From Fictibacillus solisalsi (GTDB taxonomy: Bacteria; Bacillota; Bacilli; Bacillales; Fictibacillaceae): a DNA stretch of 64,000 bases. The stretch covers positions 2,749,057 to 2,813,056 of the forward strand of contig NZ_FNHW01000001.1 in the NCBI RefSeq assembly GCF_900103485.1. Reading direction: 5' to 3'. Position numbers and translations under genes: made by a program. Under the pieces are notes generated by a model. That model did not search any database. It was given only the letters and a program-made list of their open reading frames with translations, and was not told the origin of the DNA. Positions 37,172-46,623 of the stretch are shown in pieces. The stretch's first letter is position 1; every line of letters starts with the position of its first letter.

Positions 37172-38273
37172 TTATTTAATCTGTGAACGAAGGTATGCGT
37201 CAATAAAGGATTCAATATCTCCATCCATTACCGCTTGAACGTTCCCCATCTCAGTGTTGGTGCGATGGTCTTTTACCATGCTGTACGGGTGAAACACATA
37301 AGAGCGGATCTGGCTTCCCCAGCCGATCTCTTTTTGTTCCCCGCGGATTTCTGCCAATTCGGCTTGCTGTTCTTCAATCTTGCGCTGCAGCAATTTGGCC
37401 TTCAGCATTTTCATGGCACGATCACGGTTCTTGATCTGTGAACGTTCCGTTTGGCAAGATACGATCGTGTTTGTCGGGATATGCGTAATCCGAACGGCTG
37501 AGTCCGTCGTATTTACGTGCTGCCCGCCTGCTCCGCTCGCGCGGTACGTATCCACTTTCAAATCTTCTGTGCGAACTTCAATTTCTGCATCATCATTAAG
37601 TTCAGGAACCACATCGCAAGAAACGAAGGATGTATGTCGGCGTCCTGATGAGTCAAACGGGGAGATTCGCACCAAACGGTGAACCCCTTTTTCCGCTTTC
37701 AAATAGCCATAGGCATTGTGGCCTTTGATGCCAAGAGTAACACTTTTAACACCTGCTTCATCTCCCGGAAGATAATCCAGCGTTTCTACCTTAAATCCTT
37801 TTCGTTCCGCATAGCGGGTATACATGCGAAGAAGCATGGAAGCCCAGTCCTGTGACTCCGTTCCGCCGGCACCCGGATGAAGCTCAAGAATCGCATTGTT
37901 TTTGTCATGCGGCTGGTTTAAAAGCAGGGAGAGCTCAAACGTATTCAGCGCATCAACCAAATCTTTCAGATCACGTTCCAGTTCTTTCTGCATGTCTGCA
38001 TCAAACTCTTCCTTCAGCATATCATGCGCGACTTCCATGTCTTCATAACGGCCGTTCAGATCTTCAAACTGGTTGACTTGATCCTTTAATCCGTTGGCTT
38101 CACTGATCACGGTTTGTGCAGCGTTTTGGTCATCCCAAAATTCCGGTGCGCTCATTTTTTCGTCAAGCTCGGCTATTTTTGCCTTCTTTTGATCGAGGTC
38201 AAAGAGACCCCCTGAAGTCCGCTAATCGCTTAGCCATAATATTGAGCTCTTGCTTAATTTCTACTAATTCCAT
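37172..38273 (-). CDS. prfB: Peptide chain release factor 2, expressed by programmed +1 frameshift
   Basis: 366 residues in two frames. The first frame runs from ATG 38273 for 24 codons ([15 protein letters not shown]...RGSL) to an in-frame TGA (38199-38201). Translation slips +1 at CTT-TGA-C and continues as DLDQKK through to 37172. The stimulatory AGGGGG lies 3 bases upstream of CTT. The product has the SPF-type anticodon-like motif region and the GGQ motif ([16 protein letters not shown]) that triggers peptide release at UGA and UAA. RF2 levels regulate their own frameshift. Downstream of secA, as in B. subtilis. Confidence 0.97.
38198..38213 (-). promoter_or_regulatory. prfB programmed frameshift site
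   Basis: On the minus strand AGGGGG TCT CTTTGAC: an internal Shine-Dalgarno, the slippery CTT and the UGA stop with the poor context C. The gene is not broken. Confidence 0.97.
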
Positions 38274-38402
38274 CTCTGCCACCTCGTATTTTTGGTTCAT
38301 AATCGTGAGTATATGCTTAGCTGTTGTAAATAGACACAGCAAAGAGAGTCTGGATCCTCCGACTCTCCCTGCACCTTTTCTTATTATATCATCCCGGAGG
38401 AA

Positions 38403-40916
38403 TTAATTCTCCGCTCCGTGACATTGTTTGTATTTTTTACCGCTTCCGCAAGGACAAAGAGCATTGCGTCCGATGTCCTGTTTCTTTTTCACGGGTTTGC
38501 GCTTTGTTTCCTGCTTATCGCTCGGAACCACGGCTTTTCCTTCTGCCACCTGCTCACGCTGCATGTTTTGCTCAACCTGAGCCTTCATGATATACATGGA
38601 AACCTCTTCTTCAATGGCCGCAACCATCGCTTCAAACATTTCAAAGCCTTCGAATTGGTACTCGCGAAGCGGATCATTTTGGCCATAGGCACGGAGGTGA
38701 ATCCCCTGGCGGAGCTGTTCCATTTGGTCGATATGATCCATCCATTTGGAGTCTACCGCACGAAGGATAACCGCTTTTTCAAACTCGCGCATGTGCTCAG
38801 GTTCAATGAGTGATTCCTTCTCAGCAAAAGCAGAGTGTGCTTTTTCTTTCAGAAGTTCGATGATCTCTTCCTGATCAAGACCTTTAAGATCATCAGCAGA
38901 TACATCATCTTCATTCAGGAAGGTTGCAACGGAATAGTTAACAATCTCATCAAGATCCCATTCTTCCTGCACGATTTCTTCCTGTGTATGAGCTTTTACA
39001 ATGCGTTCGATAACGGAGTCTACCATCTTCAGAACAATGTCACCAAGGTTTTCAGCATCCAATACTTCCTGGCGCTGTTTGTAGATGATCTCACGCTGCT
39101 GTCTCATAACATCGTCATATTGGAGCAACTGCTTACGAGCATCAAAGTTAGAGCCTTCCACGCGTTTTTGTGCGGATTCGACCGCTTTGGTAACCAGCTT
39201 GCTTTCAATAGGAGTATCTTCATCCATTCCAAGGCGTTCCATCATGTTCATCATGTTGTCGGAACCAAATCGGCGCATCAATTCATCTTCCATGGAAATG
39301 TAGAACTGGGAAGATCCAGGATCTCCCTGACGTCCGGAACGACCGCGTAGCTGATTATCAATCCTGCGGGATTCATGGCGTTCCGTACCCAGGATGTGAA
39401 GGCCTCCCAGATCACGGACTCCTTCTCCAAGCTTGATATCCGTACCACGACCTGCCATGTTGGTTGCAATGGTCACCATGCCTTTATGGCCGGCATTTTC
39501 AATGATTTCTGCCTCACGTTCATGGTTTTTCGCATTCAATACATTATGCGGGATACCTTTTTTGCGAAGCATTTGGGAAAGAAGTTCGGATGTTTCAACA
39601 GCAACCGTACCCACAAGAATTGGCTGGCCAGTTTCATGGCGTTCCTGGATTTCTTTTACAATCGCACGGAATTTCCCAGCCATGGATTTATAGACAAAAT
39701 CGGAATTGTCGATACGGGCGATCGGACGGTTCGTTGGAATCGCCACGACTTCCATATTGTAAATATTGCGAAATTCTTCTTCTTCCGTCTTCGCTGTACC
39801 CGTCATACCGGCAAGCTTGTTATACATACGGAAGTAGTTCTGGAACGTAATGGTCGCAAGCGTCATGCTTTCACGCTGAATTTCCAGGCCTTCCTTTGCC
39901 TCGATGGCCTGGTGAAGCCCCTCACTGTAACGGCGTCCTGCCATCAGGCGGCCAGTGAATGGGTCAACAATAACAACCTCACCGTCCTGTACCACATAAT
40001 CCACATCCAGGATCATGATGATATTGGCTTTCAATGCCTGGTTAATATGGTGGTTCAGCGTAACATGGTTATAATCGTACAAGTTATCGATATTGAAATA
40101 TTGCTCCGCTTTTGTAATTCCCTCTTCCGTAAGCTGAACGTTTTTGGTTTTAATATCAACCGTGTAATCTTCTTCTTTTTTCAACGTACGGACAAACATG
40201 TTGGCCATCATGTAAAGCTCGGTCGATTTTTGAGCTGAACCGGAAATGATCAGCGGTGTACGCGCCTCATCGACAAGGATGGAGTCAACCTCATCGACAA
40301 TCGCATAATTGAGTGGACGCTGAACCATTTGTTCCTTATAGACCACCATGTTGTCGCGAAGGTAATCAAATCCATATTCATTGTTTGTTCCATAGGTAAT
40401 GTCCGCAGCATACGCTTCCTGTTTTTCTTCTCTGGACATATCGGAAATGTTCAATCCGACAGTAAGGCCAAGGAAGTTATACAACGGGCTCATTAATTCG
40501 GAGTCACGGCGTGCAAGATATTCGTTGACCGTAACAACATGGACACCCTTGCCTTCAAGTGCATTCAAATACACCGGCATGGTCGCTACAAGCGTTTTAC
40601 CTTCACCTGTTTTCATTTCGGCAATGTTGCCTTCATGAAGAGCAGTTGCCCCCATGATCTGAACAGGATAAGGACGTAATCCGAGAACACGGTCAGCCGC
40701 TTCACGTACTACCGCGAATGCCTCAGGAAGAAGAGCATCAAGAGATTCTCCGTTGGAGACGCGCTCTCTAAATTCTTCGGTCTTTTGGCTCAGTTCCTCA
40801 TCCGAAAGACCTTTCAGGGCATCTCCCAGTCCGTCCACCTGGTCGGCAATTTTTTGGTATCTATTTAAATTTCGTTCATTCGTGCTCGGGAATATCTTTT
40901 TAAGCAATCCTATCAT
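38403..40916 (-). CDS. secA: Protein translocase ATPase SecA
   Basis: 837 residues, full length. Motor domains with Walker [12 protein letters not shown] (about 101-111), the DEAD-like [17 protein letters not shown] (about 207-223), and helicase motif [17 protein letters not shown] (about 483-499). C-terminal linker and SEC-C zinc finger [14 protein letters not shown]. Drives preproteins through SecYEG. Upstream of prfB on the same strand. Essential gene. Confidence 0.98.
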   Translation of the reverse strand: MIGLLKKIFPSTNERNLNRYQKIADQVDGLGDALKGLSDEELSQKTEEFRERVSNGESLDALLPEAFAVVREAADRVLGLRPYPVQIMGATALHEGNIAEMKTGEGKTLVATMPVYLNALEGKGVHVVTVNEYLARRDSELMSPLYNFLGLTVGLNISDMSREEKQEAYAADITYGTNNEYGFDYLRDNMVVYKEQMVQRPLNYAIVDEVDSILVDEARTPLIISGSAQKSTELYMMANMFVRTLKKEEDYTVDIKTKNVQLTEEGITKAEQYFNIDNLYDYNHVTLNHHINQALKANIIMILDVDYVVQDGEVVIVDPFTGRLMAGRRYSEGLHQAIEAKEGLEIQRESMTLATITFQNYFRMYNKLAGMTGTAKTEEEEFRNIYNMEVVAIPTNRPIARIDNSDFVYKSMAGKFRAIVKEIQERHETGQPILVGTVAVETSELLSQMLRKKGIPHNVLNAKNHEREAEIIENAGHKGMVTIATNMAGRGTDIKLGEGVRDLGGLHILGTERHESRRIDNQLRGRSGRQGDPGSSQFYISMEDELMRRFGSDNMMNMMERLGMDEDTPIESKLVTKAVESAQKRVEGSNFDARKQLLQYDDVMRQQREIIYKQRQEVLDAENLGDIVLKMVDSVIERIVKAHTQEEIVQEEWDLDEIVNYSVATFLNEDDVSADDLKGLDQEEIIELLKEKAHSAFAEKESLIEPEHMREFEKAVILRAVDSKWMDHIDQMEQLRQGIHLRAYGQNDPLREYQFEGFEMFEAMVAAIEEEVSMYIMKAQVEQNMQREQVAEGKAVVPSDKQETKRKPVKKKQDIGRNALCPCGSGKKYKQCHGAEN

Positions 40917-41260
40917 CTGCTAACGCTCCTCTGTTCAGGAAATAAGTGCTATTACTTATTCTATCAGTTTGTGAATTTTACGACAAGAAAGCTGAAACTT
41001 CTATAGCTGTCAATTCAATTATTTTACACGCTCTTTCACAAACACTCTGTTTCCCAGTATAAAGAAAATAAGATACAAGTGGGGAAATGTAAAAGAATTT
41101 ACAAAAAGCTTTAAGGTGACTTTACCCTGTTCCTTCTTGTTTTTAGAAGGAGTTCCAAAAGGAGTGGAAAGTAATTTCCATCTAGGATGGACGTTCACAG
41201 GGCGTTTTAAACCCACAATTATGTAAAAAGGCACAGCCGTAATTGGCCGTGCCCAAGGGA
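40917..41260. other. Intergenic region between secA and the dicarboxylate transporter
   Basis: 344 bases with the secA promoter region and the transporter terminator at 41230-41253. One open frame (41019-41234 on the minus strand) has no ribosome binding site and an odd composition; it is not called. Confidence 0.6.
41230..41253 (-). terminator. Terminator of the dicarboxylate/amino acid symporter
   Basis: GGCAC-A-GCC GTAATT GGC-C-GTGCC followed on the minus strand by TTTTTAC. Confidence 0.75.
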
Positions 41261-42514
41261 TTATGCTCCCTTTTGTTCGCCAAGTTTCATGACGGTTTCC
41301 TTCATCCTTTTTTTACCTTCCACCAGACGTGCAGTAAGCATGCTCGCTACATTATCCCCCGTTGCATTGAGAAGGGTAGCCGGCGGATCGATAATGGTGG
41401 AGATGGCAGCTGCGATCGGCAGTGCCTCTACTGGAAACCCGAACAAGGAAAGAATGAGCATTTCGCCAATCATGCCGCCTTGTGGGATAGCGCCCATTAC
41501 CATGCCAACAAGCAGGGAAACGACGAGCACGAGCAGGTAATTTCCGATACCGGAAAAATCATGGCCGAAAATCCCGAAAAGGAACGTAATTTTTAGGACA
41601 CCGCCCATAACTGAACCGTCCTTATGAAGCGTTGCACCAAGCGGCACAGCCGTTTCACTAATATCATCCGGAACACCCATCTTTTTTGTGGCCTCCAAGT
41701 TAACCGGGATGGAGGCTGCGGAACTGCAGGTTGCCAAAGCGGTTAACGAGGGAGAAAGCATGTTTTTCCAGAAAAGGCGCACTCCGTCTTTTCCGTTGGC
41801 CATAAACGCATAAAGCGTAAAAAATCCAAAGAAATAAATAATAGCAAGCGGGTAATAGTAAAGGACCGCTCGGAAATAGGAACCAAGCAGTGTGGGTCCA
41901 AATTCCCCGATCAAGGCGGCAAAATAAGCACCAAGCCCGATTGGAGCATAATACATGACCAGGCTGACCATTTTCAGCATCACTTCACTGCCCGATTTCA
42001 GGAAGGAGGCGAAAGGCTTTCCTTTTTCGCCAATCATAGTAACAGCGATACCCATAAGGACTGAAAATAAAATGAGAGCAAGCATGTTGTTGCGTGAAAA
42101 CAGCTCGGAGAAATCCGAAACCGTCAGCGTTTGAACAATTTGGTCCCCAATGGAAACTTTATTTCCGGCATCTTCTGGTTTAACAAGATCGATGTTTACT
42201 CCTTTGGACGGTGAATAAATTTTCACACCGGCCATTGCAATCACAGAAGCCACAACACCTGTAAAAAGGAAGACGACCATCATCGAACCCATTACTTTTC
42301 CGAATCGCTTAACACCGCCCATTGATGCAATGGCCGATGAAATGGAAAAGAAGACAAGCGGAACAACGATCATAAACATCGCATTCAAAAATAAATCACC
42401 GAACGGCTTCAAAACAGCGGCATCCTTGCCCTGTGTAAAACCGATGATGCTTCCGATCACAATGGAAAACAACAGTATGAGCGGAAAACGGTAGGTCTTT
42501 AGAATTTTTTTCAT
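41261..42514 (-). CDS. Dicarboxylate/amino acid:cation symporter (DAACS family)
   Basis: 417 residues from the ATG at 42514 (AAAAGGGGAT upstream); a 60-base upstream extension has no site. About eight membrane helices and the two re-entrant hairpins of the GltPh fold. The serine-rich motif ALATCSSAASIPVNLEA (about 280-296) and GATLHKDGSV (about 309-318), plus the C-terminal DPPATLLNATGDNVAS (about 385-400), match glutamate/aspartate or C4-dicarboxylate carriers. Imports the substrate with Na+ or H+. Substrate not resolved. Inserted between secA and hpf relative to the B. subtilis order. Confidence 0.9.
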   Translation of the reverse strand: MKKILKTYRFPLILLFSIVIGSIIGFTQGKDAAVLKPFGDLFLNAMFMIVVPLVFFSISSAIASMGGVKRFGKVMGSMMVVFLFTGVVASVIAMAGVKIYSPSKGVNIDLVKPEDAGNKVSIGDQIVQTLTVSDFSELFSRNNMLALILFSVLMGIAVTMIGEKGKPFASFLKSGSEVMLKMVSLVMYYAPIGLGAYFAALIGEFGPTLLGSYFRAVLYYYPLAIIYFFGFFTLYAFMANGKDGVRLFWKNMLSPSLTALATCSSAASIPVNLEATKKMGVPDDISETAVPLGATLHKDGSVMGGVLKITFLFGIFGHDFSGIGNYLLVLVVSLLVGMVMGAIPQGGMIGEMLILSLFGFPVEALPIAAAISTIIDPPATLLNATGDNVASMLTARLVEGKKRMKETVMKLGEQKGA

Positions 42515-42582
42515 CTCAATATCCCCTTTTTCATGTTCATGTAGATTATAGGCATCAATTGTCAAAAAACACAATGCGTTTG

Positions 42583-43419
42583 TCAGCCGTTCATGTTCTG
42601 AAGCGAAAGGCGATAATAGTCCTGCATGTTATAGGACGTAAAACCACAAGATTCATAAAGTTTCAGGGCGTGTGCATTTTGTGTTTCCACTTCCAGGAAC
42701 AGCGAATGGCCTTTCGACTGTTCCAAGGAAATAAGAGAATTCAATACACTCCTGCCGATCCCTTTTCCTTGCTCTGCCGGAGAAACTGCAAATCCGTAGA
42801 TCCAGGCTTCTCCCGCTGCAGCGGCCACTCTTACCTTTCCTACCGCTTTTCCGTTTTTCTCAATGACATACCGGTCATGCCCTTTTTCATTTTTTATTCG
42901 CTGATTATATTCTCGGGCCTTTGAAAGCGAAAAGCCAAAGCATTCAACATCCAGTTGCATCTCAAACTCAAAATCGGAGGTCCTTGTTGGTCTTAAAGAG
43001 ATGTCACGTGATCCTTCAACGGCTTTTCCCTGCCGCTTCATCTGGTGTTCGGAAAAGGCATACGCACATGGCACTTGTTTTAAAAAGGCATGGCCGGATG
43101 TTGAATTGGCTGGTGTATTAAGCAGGATTTCATCATACTCTTGTGCGGCAACTTCTATGGCTCCTCTTAAAAGCTTTGTAAAAATTCCTTTTCTGCGGTA
43201 TGCGGGCAGCACCATTCCACATAGTTCAGCTTTGCTCCCAAATCCATAGATCCCCAGGAAAGCACAAAGCTCTCCTTCCTCATAATGAAAAAAGTCCTCC
43301 TTTCTATTGCCATCCCGCCGTTCAAGCATGTCCCAGTTCAATTTTAATTGCAGATTTTCTTCCGCTTCGCATTGCTGCTGAAGTTTTTTTATCTCTGACA
43401 GCTTCTGTTGCAATTCCAT
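42583..43419 (-). CDS. GNAT-family N-acetyltransferase
   Basis: 278 residues; the ATG at 43419 has GGGGGT upstream. Looks like two GNAT modules: an N-terminal one (about 60-120; FLGIYGFGSKAELCGMVLPAYRRKGIF) and the C-terminal one (about 150-275; VSPAEQGKGIGRSVLNSLI, ALKLYESCGF), where the acetyl-CoA loop QGKGIG is well formed. Acceptor unknown. Stand-alone gene between the symporter and hpf. Confidence 0.82.
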   Translation of the reverse strand: MELQQKLSEIKKLQQQCEAEENLQLKLNWDMLERRDGNRKEDFFHYEEGELCAFLGIYGFGSKAELCGMVLPAYRRKGIFTKLLRGAIEVAAQEYDEILLNTPANSTSGHAFLKQVPCAYAFSEHQMKRQGKAVEGSRDISLRPTRTSDFEFEMQLDVECFGFSLSKAREYNQRIKNEKGHDRYVIEKNGKAVGKVRVAAAAGEAWIYGFAVSPAEQGKGIGRSVLNSLISLEQSKGHSLFLEVETQNAHALKLYESCGFTSYNMQDYYRLSLQNMNG

Positions 43420-43500
43420 GAAAAACCCCCATTTCTGTATCCTTTTGTTTTCTCGCCCCACACGGAAAAGTCCTTTCTAATTAAAAGAAATACGCAGAAA

Positions 43501-43540
43501 AGCCGGCAAAGGAACACATTTGCGTGTTCGTTTGCCGGCT
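43501..43540 (-). terminator. Terminator of hpf
   Basis: Long imperfect stem AGCCGGCAAA-G-GAACAC / GTGTTC-G-TTTGCCGGCT with TTTTC on the minus strand. Confidence 0.85.
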
Positions 43541-43566
43541 GTTTTGTTCGTTAATTAAGTTAATGG

Positions 43567-44121
43567 TTATTCCGGGCTGATCAGTCCGTATCTTCCATCT
43601 TTTCGTTTATACACTACATTAGTCGTGCCCGTTTCTGCATGATTGTAAACAAAAAAGTTATGTCCAAGCAGATCCATTTGAAGAATGGCTTCCTCGGTAT
43701 CCATTGGTTTTAGGTCAAAACGTTTTTCACGGACAATCTCAAATTCGTCTTCCTCTTCATCCAAAACAACAGTTGTAGTGGCGTCTGCACTGTTGGCAAT
43801 CATTTCATGAATGCCTCCATTTTGTTTGGAACGACGGTTCACCTTCGTTTTATGTTTACGAATCTGACGCTCTAATTTTTCAATTACGAGGTCAATTGCC
43901 GCATACATATCCGTGTGGCTTTCCTCTGCTCTTAGCAGCAACCCTGTCATCGGAATGGTTACCTCGACTGATTGAGTGTTGTTGTAAACTTTCAGGTTAA
44001 CATATGCGTCAGTGTTCGGAGTTTCGTTAAAATAGCGCTTTAGTTTTGCAACTTTCTTTTCAACATATTCCCTTAAAGCTGGAGTCACCTCAATGTTTTC
44101 TCCACGAATGTTAAATTGCAT
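43567..44121 (-). CDS. hpf: Long-form ribosome hibernation promoting factor
   Basis: 184 residues. N-terminal HPF/YfiA domain (about 1-100; MQFNIRGENIEVTPALREYVEKK) binds the decoding centre, a linker (about 100-125), and the C-terminal dimerisation domain (about 128-184; EEAILQMDLLGHNFFVYNHAETGTTNVVYKRKDG) forms 100S dimers in resting cells. Homolog of B. subtilis YvyD. GGAGGAG precedes the ATG. A sigma-B-type promoter lies upstream, matching the known stress control of this gene. Confidence 0.96.
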   Translation of the reverse strand: MQFNIRGENIEVTPALREYVEKKVAKLKRYFNETPNTDAYVNLKVYNNTQSVEVTIPMTGLLLRAEESHTDMYAAIDLVIEKLERQIRKHKTKVNRRSKQNGGIHEMIANSADATTTVVLDEEEDEFEIVREKRFDLKPMDTEEAILQMDLLGHNFFVYNHAETGTTNVVYKRKDGRYGLISPE

Positions 44122-44160
44122 ATCTTAACTCCTCCTTCCGTGATGTATATATATTTCGAT

Positions 44161-44187
44161 ATACCCGTTAACAATTCCTTCATAAAC
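44161..44187 (-). promoter_or_regulatory. Sigma-B-type promoter of hpf, overlapping a possible sigma-H site
   Basis: GTTTAT (44182-44187), 15-bp spacer, GGGTAT (44161-44166) on the minus strand, near-perfect sigma-B elements. GAAGGAATT in the spacer and CGAAAT further on resemble sigma-H -35 and -10 elements. B. subtilis yvyD is transcribed by both sigmas. Confidence 0.75.
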
Positions 44188-44294
44188 TTTAAAATATCTT
44201 GACAATAAAATTACTTTTTCGACAATTTTCGATCAAATCGATAGAAAAATAAGTTTCGGGCACAATGGGTATGTAGGGTATAGGAGGGATTGAT

Positions 44295-45719
44295 ATGCAT
44301 AATCAAAATGTTGTTAAGCAACGTGTGAAAAACGTCCAACAAAGCAAAGTTAAGAAAGGGAAATCTCATAAACTCGCCTGGTGGCAGCTTTCACTGATCG
44401 GCATTGGCTCAGTAATCGGTGCGGGATTTTTTCTGGGATCTGGCCTTTCCATCCATTCAGCCGGGCCATCTGTGCTGATCGGCTACCTCCTTGCCGGTTT
44501 AACGGCCTATTTTGTTTTTAGTGCACTTGCTGAAATGACAGTACAGGATCCACAGCCAGGTTCTTTTCGGACATATGCCGGTCAGGCATTCGGCCATCCT
44601 GTCGGATTTATGAGCGGCTGGATCTACTGGACAGCCGGTGTTTTGATCATGTCCAGTGAAGTAACTGCCCTGGCCATCTTTACACAGCTTTGGCTGCCCC
44701 ATGTGCCTCTCTGGCTCTTATCTGTCGTTTATTCTGTGCTTGCACTTGGGATCAACCTGCTCGGTGTAAAAAACTTCGGCAGCATTGAATCGTTCTTTGC
44801 TGTGATCAAAATAGCCACTCTTGTCGCATTTATCGGTTTTGGTATTCTGGCTGTGGCAGGAGTCATTTCCCCCGACAGTGCGAAAGCAGGACTTTCTTCT
44901 GCTTCCTTTGCAAACGGCTGGTTTCCAAACGGCTTCTCCGGATTCTGGTCCGCCATGATATTTATTTTATTTTCCTACGGCGGAATTGAAGTGCTGGGGG
45001 TTCTTTCCACAGAGTTAAGAAATAAAAAAGATGTACCAAAAGCCGGCACATTTCTCGTCATCGCATTAACGGTGCTGTACGCCGTTAGTATTCTCTTTAT
45101 ATTAATGATGGTTTCTTTTCACATCATTAATGAGGACAAAAGCCCGTTTGTCAAAGCGCTGGCAAGTTTCCCTATTCCTTACCTGGACACGATTTTCAAC
45201 GTCATATTGATCAGTGCTGCATTCTCTACCATGGTAGGAGCTCTGTTCTCCATCACCAGCATTATGGTTTCTCTGGCCAAAGACGGTGATGCCCCCGGCC
45301 GTCTTCAGAAAAAGAACAGCCGCGGAGTTGCTGTCGGTGCTCTCGGCTTGAGCGGGATCGGACTTGCGATTTCTGTACTTTTCTCCTTTTTATTGCCGGA
45401 CACAGTATATGAATATATGACAACCTCTGCCGGTATCATGCTGATTTTGAACTGGGTGATCATCCTGTCATCCCATATCAAAAAACGAAAGCAGATCGGC
45501 TCCAGCGAAGAGCATTACCGATCTGCCTCTTACCCATTAACATCCTGGCTGGGCATTGCTCTCATTACTTTTACGATCGCAGGATCTCTGCTGCACGCCA
45601 ATCAGCGGGTAGGTTTTTTTATCAGTCTTGGCTTTGTAGCCGTTATTCTCGGCGCCTATTACCTCGGTTCACGGTTTGGCAAGTTTAAAAAGGTTCACAA
45701 ATCCGAAGAAGAATATTGA
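44295..45719 (+). CDS. APC-superfamily amino acid permease
   Basis: 474 residues, about twelve membrane helices. The first helix IGIGSVIGAGFFLGSGLSIHSAGPS (about 36-60) has the unwound G-x-G substrate motif, and a later motif FSYGGIEVLGVLSTE (about 224-238) is typical. Closest in style to the AAT/D-serine-alanine-glycine group; the substrate is uncertain. TAGGAGGGATTG precedes the ATG. Single gene sharing a terminator with the convergent csp gene. Confidence 0.88.
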   Translation: MHNQNVVKQRVKNVQQSKVKKGKSHKLAWWQLSLIGIGSVIGAGFFLGSGLSIHSAGPSVLIGYLLAGLTAYFVFSALAEMTVQDPQPGSFRTYAGQAFGHPVGFMSGWIYWTAGVLIMSSEVTALAIFTQLWLPHVPLWLLSVVYSVLALGINLLGVKNFGSIESFFAVIKIATLVAFIGFGILAVAGVISPDSAKAGLSSASFANGWFPNGFSGFWSAMIFILFSYGGIEVLGVLSTELRNKKDVPKAGTFLVIALTVLYAVSILFILMMVSFHIINEDKSPFVKALASFPIPYLDTIFNVILISAAFSTMVGALFSITSIMVSLAKDGDAPGRLQKKNSRGVAVGALGLSGIGLAISVLFSFLLPDTVYEYMTTSAGIMLILNWVIILSSHIKKRKQIGSSEEHYRSASYPLTSWLGIALITFTIAGSLLHANQRVGFFISLGFVAVILGAYYLGSRFGKFKKVHKSEEEY

Positions 45720-45727
45720 TTCACATA

Positions 45728-45760
45728 AATAACCCAGCATTCCAAGAATGCTGGGTTATT
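45728..45760. terminator. Bidirectional terminator of the permease and csp
   Basis: Perfect 15-bp stem AATAACCCAGCATTC / GAATGCTGGGTTATT with a CAA loop. Confidence 0.9.
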
Positions 45761-45784
45761 ATCCGAAGTATCGGCTAGTTAATA

Positions 45785-45982
45785 TTATAGTTTGGTTACG
45801 TTAGCTGCTTGTGGTCCACGAGCTCCGTCAACGATTTCAAACTCAACTTCTTGGCCTTCGTCAAGAGACTTGTAACCTTCAGAATTGATGGCTGAGAAAT
45901 GTACGAAAACATCATCTCCATCTTCTCTTTCGATAAAGCCAAATCCTTTTTCTGCATTAAACCATTTTACTTTTCCTTGCAT
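45785..45982 (-). CDS. csp: Cold-shock protein (CspA family)
   Basis: 65 residues. Single-stranded nucleic acid-binding beta barrel with RNP1 KGFGFIER (about 13-20) and RNP2 VFVHFSAI (about 26-33). Acts as an RNA chaperone at low temperature and in growth. Promoter TTGACA/TAATAC lies about 65 bases upstream. Confidence 0.97.
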   Translation of the reverse strand: MQGKVKWFNAEKGFGFIEREDGDDVFVHFSAINSEGYKSLDEGQEVEFEIVDGARGPQAANVTKL

Positions 45983-46304
45983 GTACTTTCACTATCCCTT
46001 CGTCATGACAATCTGTATAGGAGCCCTATACATTCATAGTATTACACATTTAAAAAAATGTTGTCAAACGCATCATTTAGCGAATAGTAAGAAGTTTTGT
46101 CGAATAATCTTTTTCTTTAAACAATTTTGTAAACTATCAATTAAATGACACACTTTACAGGAAAATTCAGCCCTTTGAAAAGGCAATGGCTTTCAACTTC
46201 TACTTTGCGGTGGACAACATATAGTATAAGGACAGCCATTTTATTGTACGGTTACATATCGGCCGGCGACTACGTGCAGCATGCACATCATGGGGGTTGA
46301 CTGT
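45983..46304. other. Divergent intergenic region between csp and the YqhV-like gene
   Basis: 322 bases. It holds the csp promoter (46039-46067) and about 50 bases of csp leader; no cold-box motif is obvious. No ORF with a site is visible in the rest. Confidence 0.6.
46039..46067 (-). promoter_or_regulatory. csp promoter
   Basis: TTGACA (46062-46067), 17-bp spacer, TAATAC (46039-46044) on the minus strand. Confidence 0.85.
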
Positions 46305-46577
46305 ATGTTTCAAGTATTTGAGAAAATTGTCCTGGGCATGGCCATGATCAGGATTCTCTCGGGAGTGTGCGAGGTAAGTGCCGCATTCTTGATGCTCCGT
46401 TTCAATTCAGTTGAAAAGGCCCTGCTGATCAATTCCACGCTGTCCATTATTGGACCCTTTATTTTCTTTTCGACCATGTCCTTAGGATTGGTCGGCATTA
46501 CGGCTAAGATCAGCACGGCAAAATTGCTATGGATTGTTGCCGGGCTGGGGCTTATCGTTTACGGGATACGAAAATAA
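46305..46577 (+). CDS. YqhV-like (DUF2619) small membrane protein
   Basis: 90 residues and three hydrophobic segments (about 10-30, 38-60, 66-88). The pattern MAMIRILSGVCEVSAAFLMLRFNSVEKALLINS is that of the YqhV/DUF2619 family found in spore-formers. The ATG at 46305 has GGGGGT 7 bases upstream; an in-frame ATG at 46281 has none. Function unknown. Confidence 0.75.
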   Translation: MFQVFEKIVLGMAMIRILSGVCEVSAAFLMLRFNSVEKALLINSTLSIIGPFIFFSTMSLGLVGITAKISTAKLLWIVAGLGLIVYGIRK

Positions 46578-46586
46578 TAAACTAGC

Positions 46587-46613
46587 CCGGCTTCCGTAAG
46601 AATGGTAAGCCGG
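46587..46613. terminator. Terminator between the YqhV-like and M50 genes
   Basis: CCGGCTT ... AAGCCGG with ATTTTTAT following on the plus strand. Confidence 0.7.
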
Positions 46614-46623
46614 TCGATTTTTA

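Noticed and set aside
37172-38155. prfB as an N-terminally truncated or frameshifted pseudogene
   Set aside because: The two frames join at a canonical programmed frameshift site and give a full-length RF2.
41019-41234. Open frame on the minus strand between secA and the dicarboxylate symporter
   Set aside because: No ribosome binding site, no recognisable domain, and part of it overlaps the symporter terminator region.
44260-44285. Sigma-B promoter for the plus-strand permease (GTTTCG and GGGTAT)
   Set aside because: The spacing between elements is only 8 bases, too short for sigma-B.
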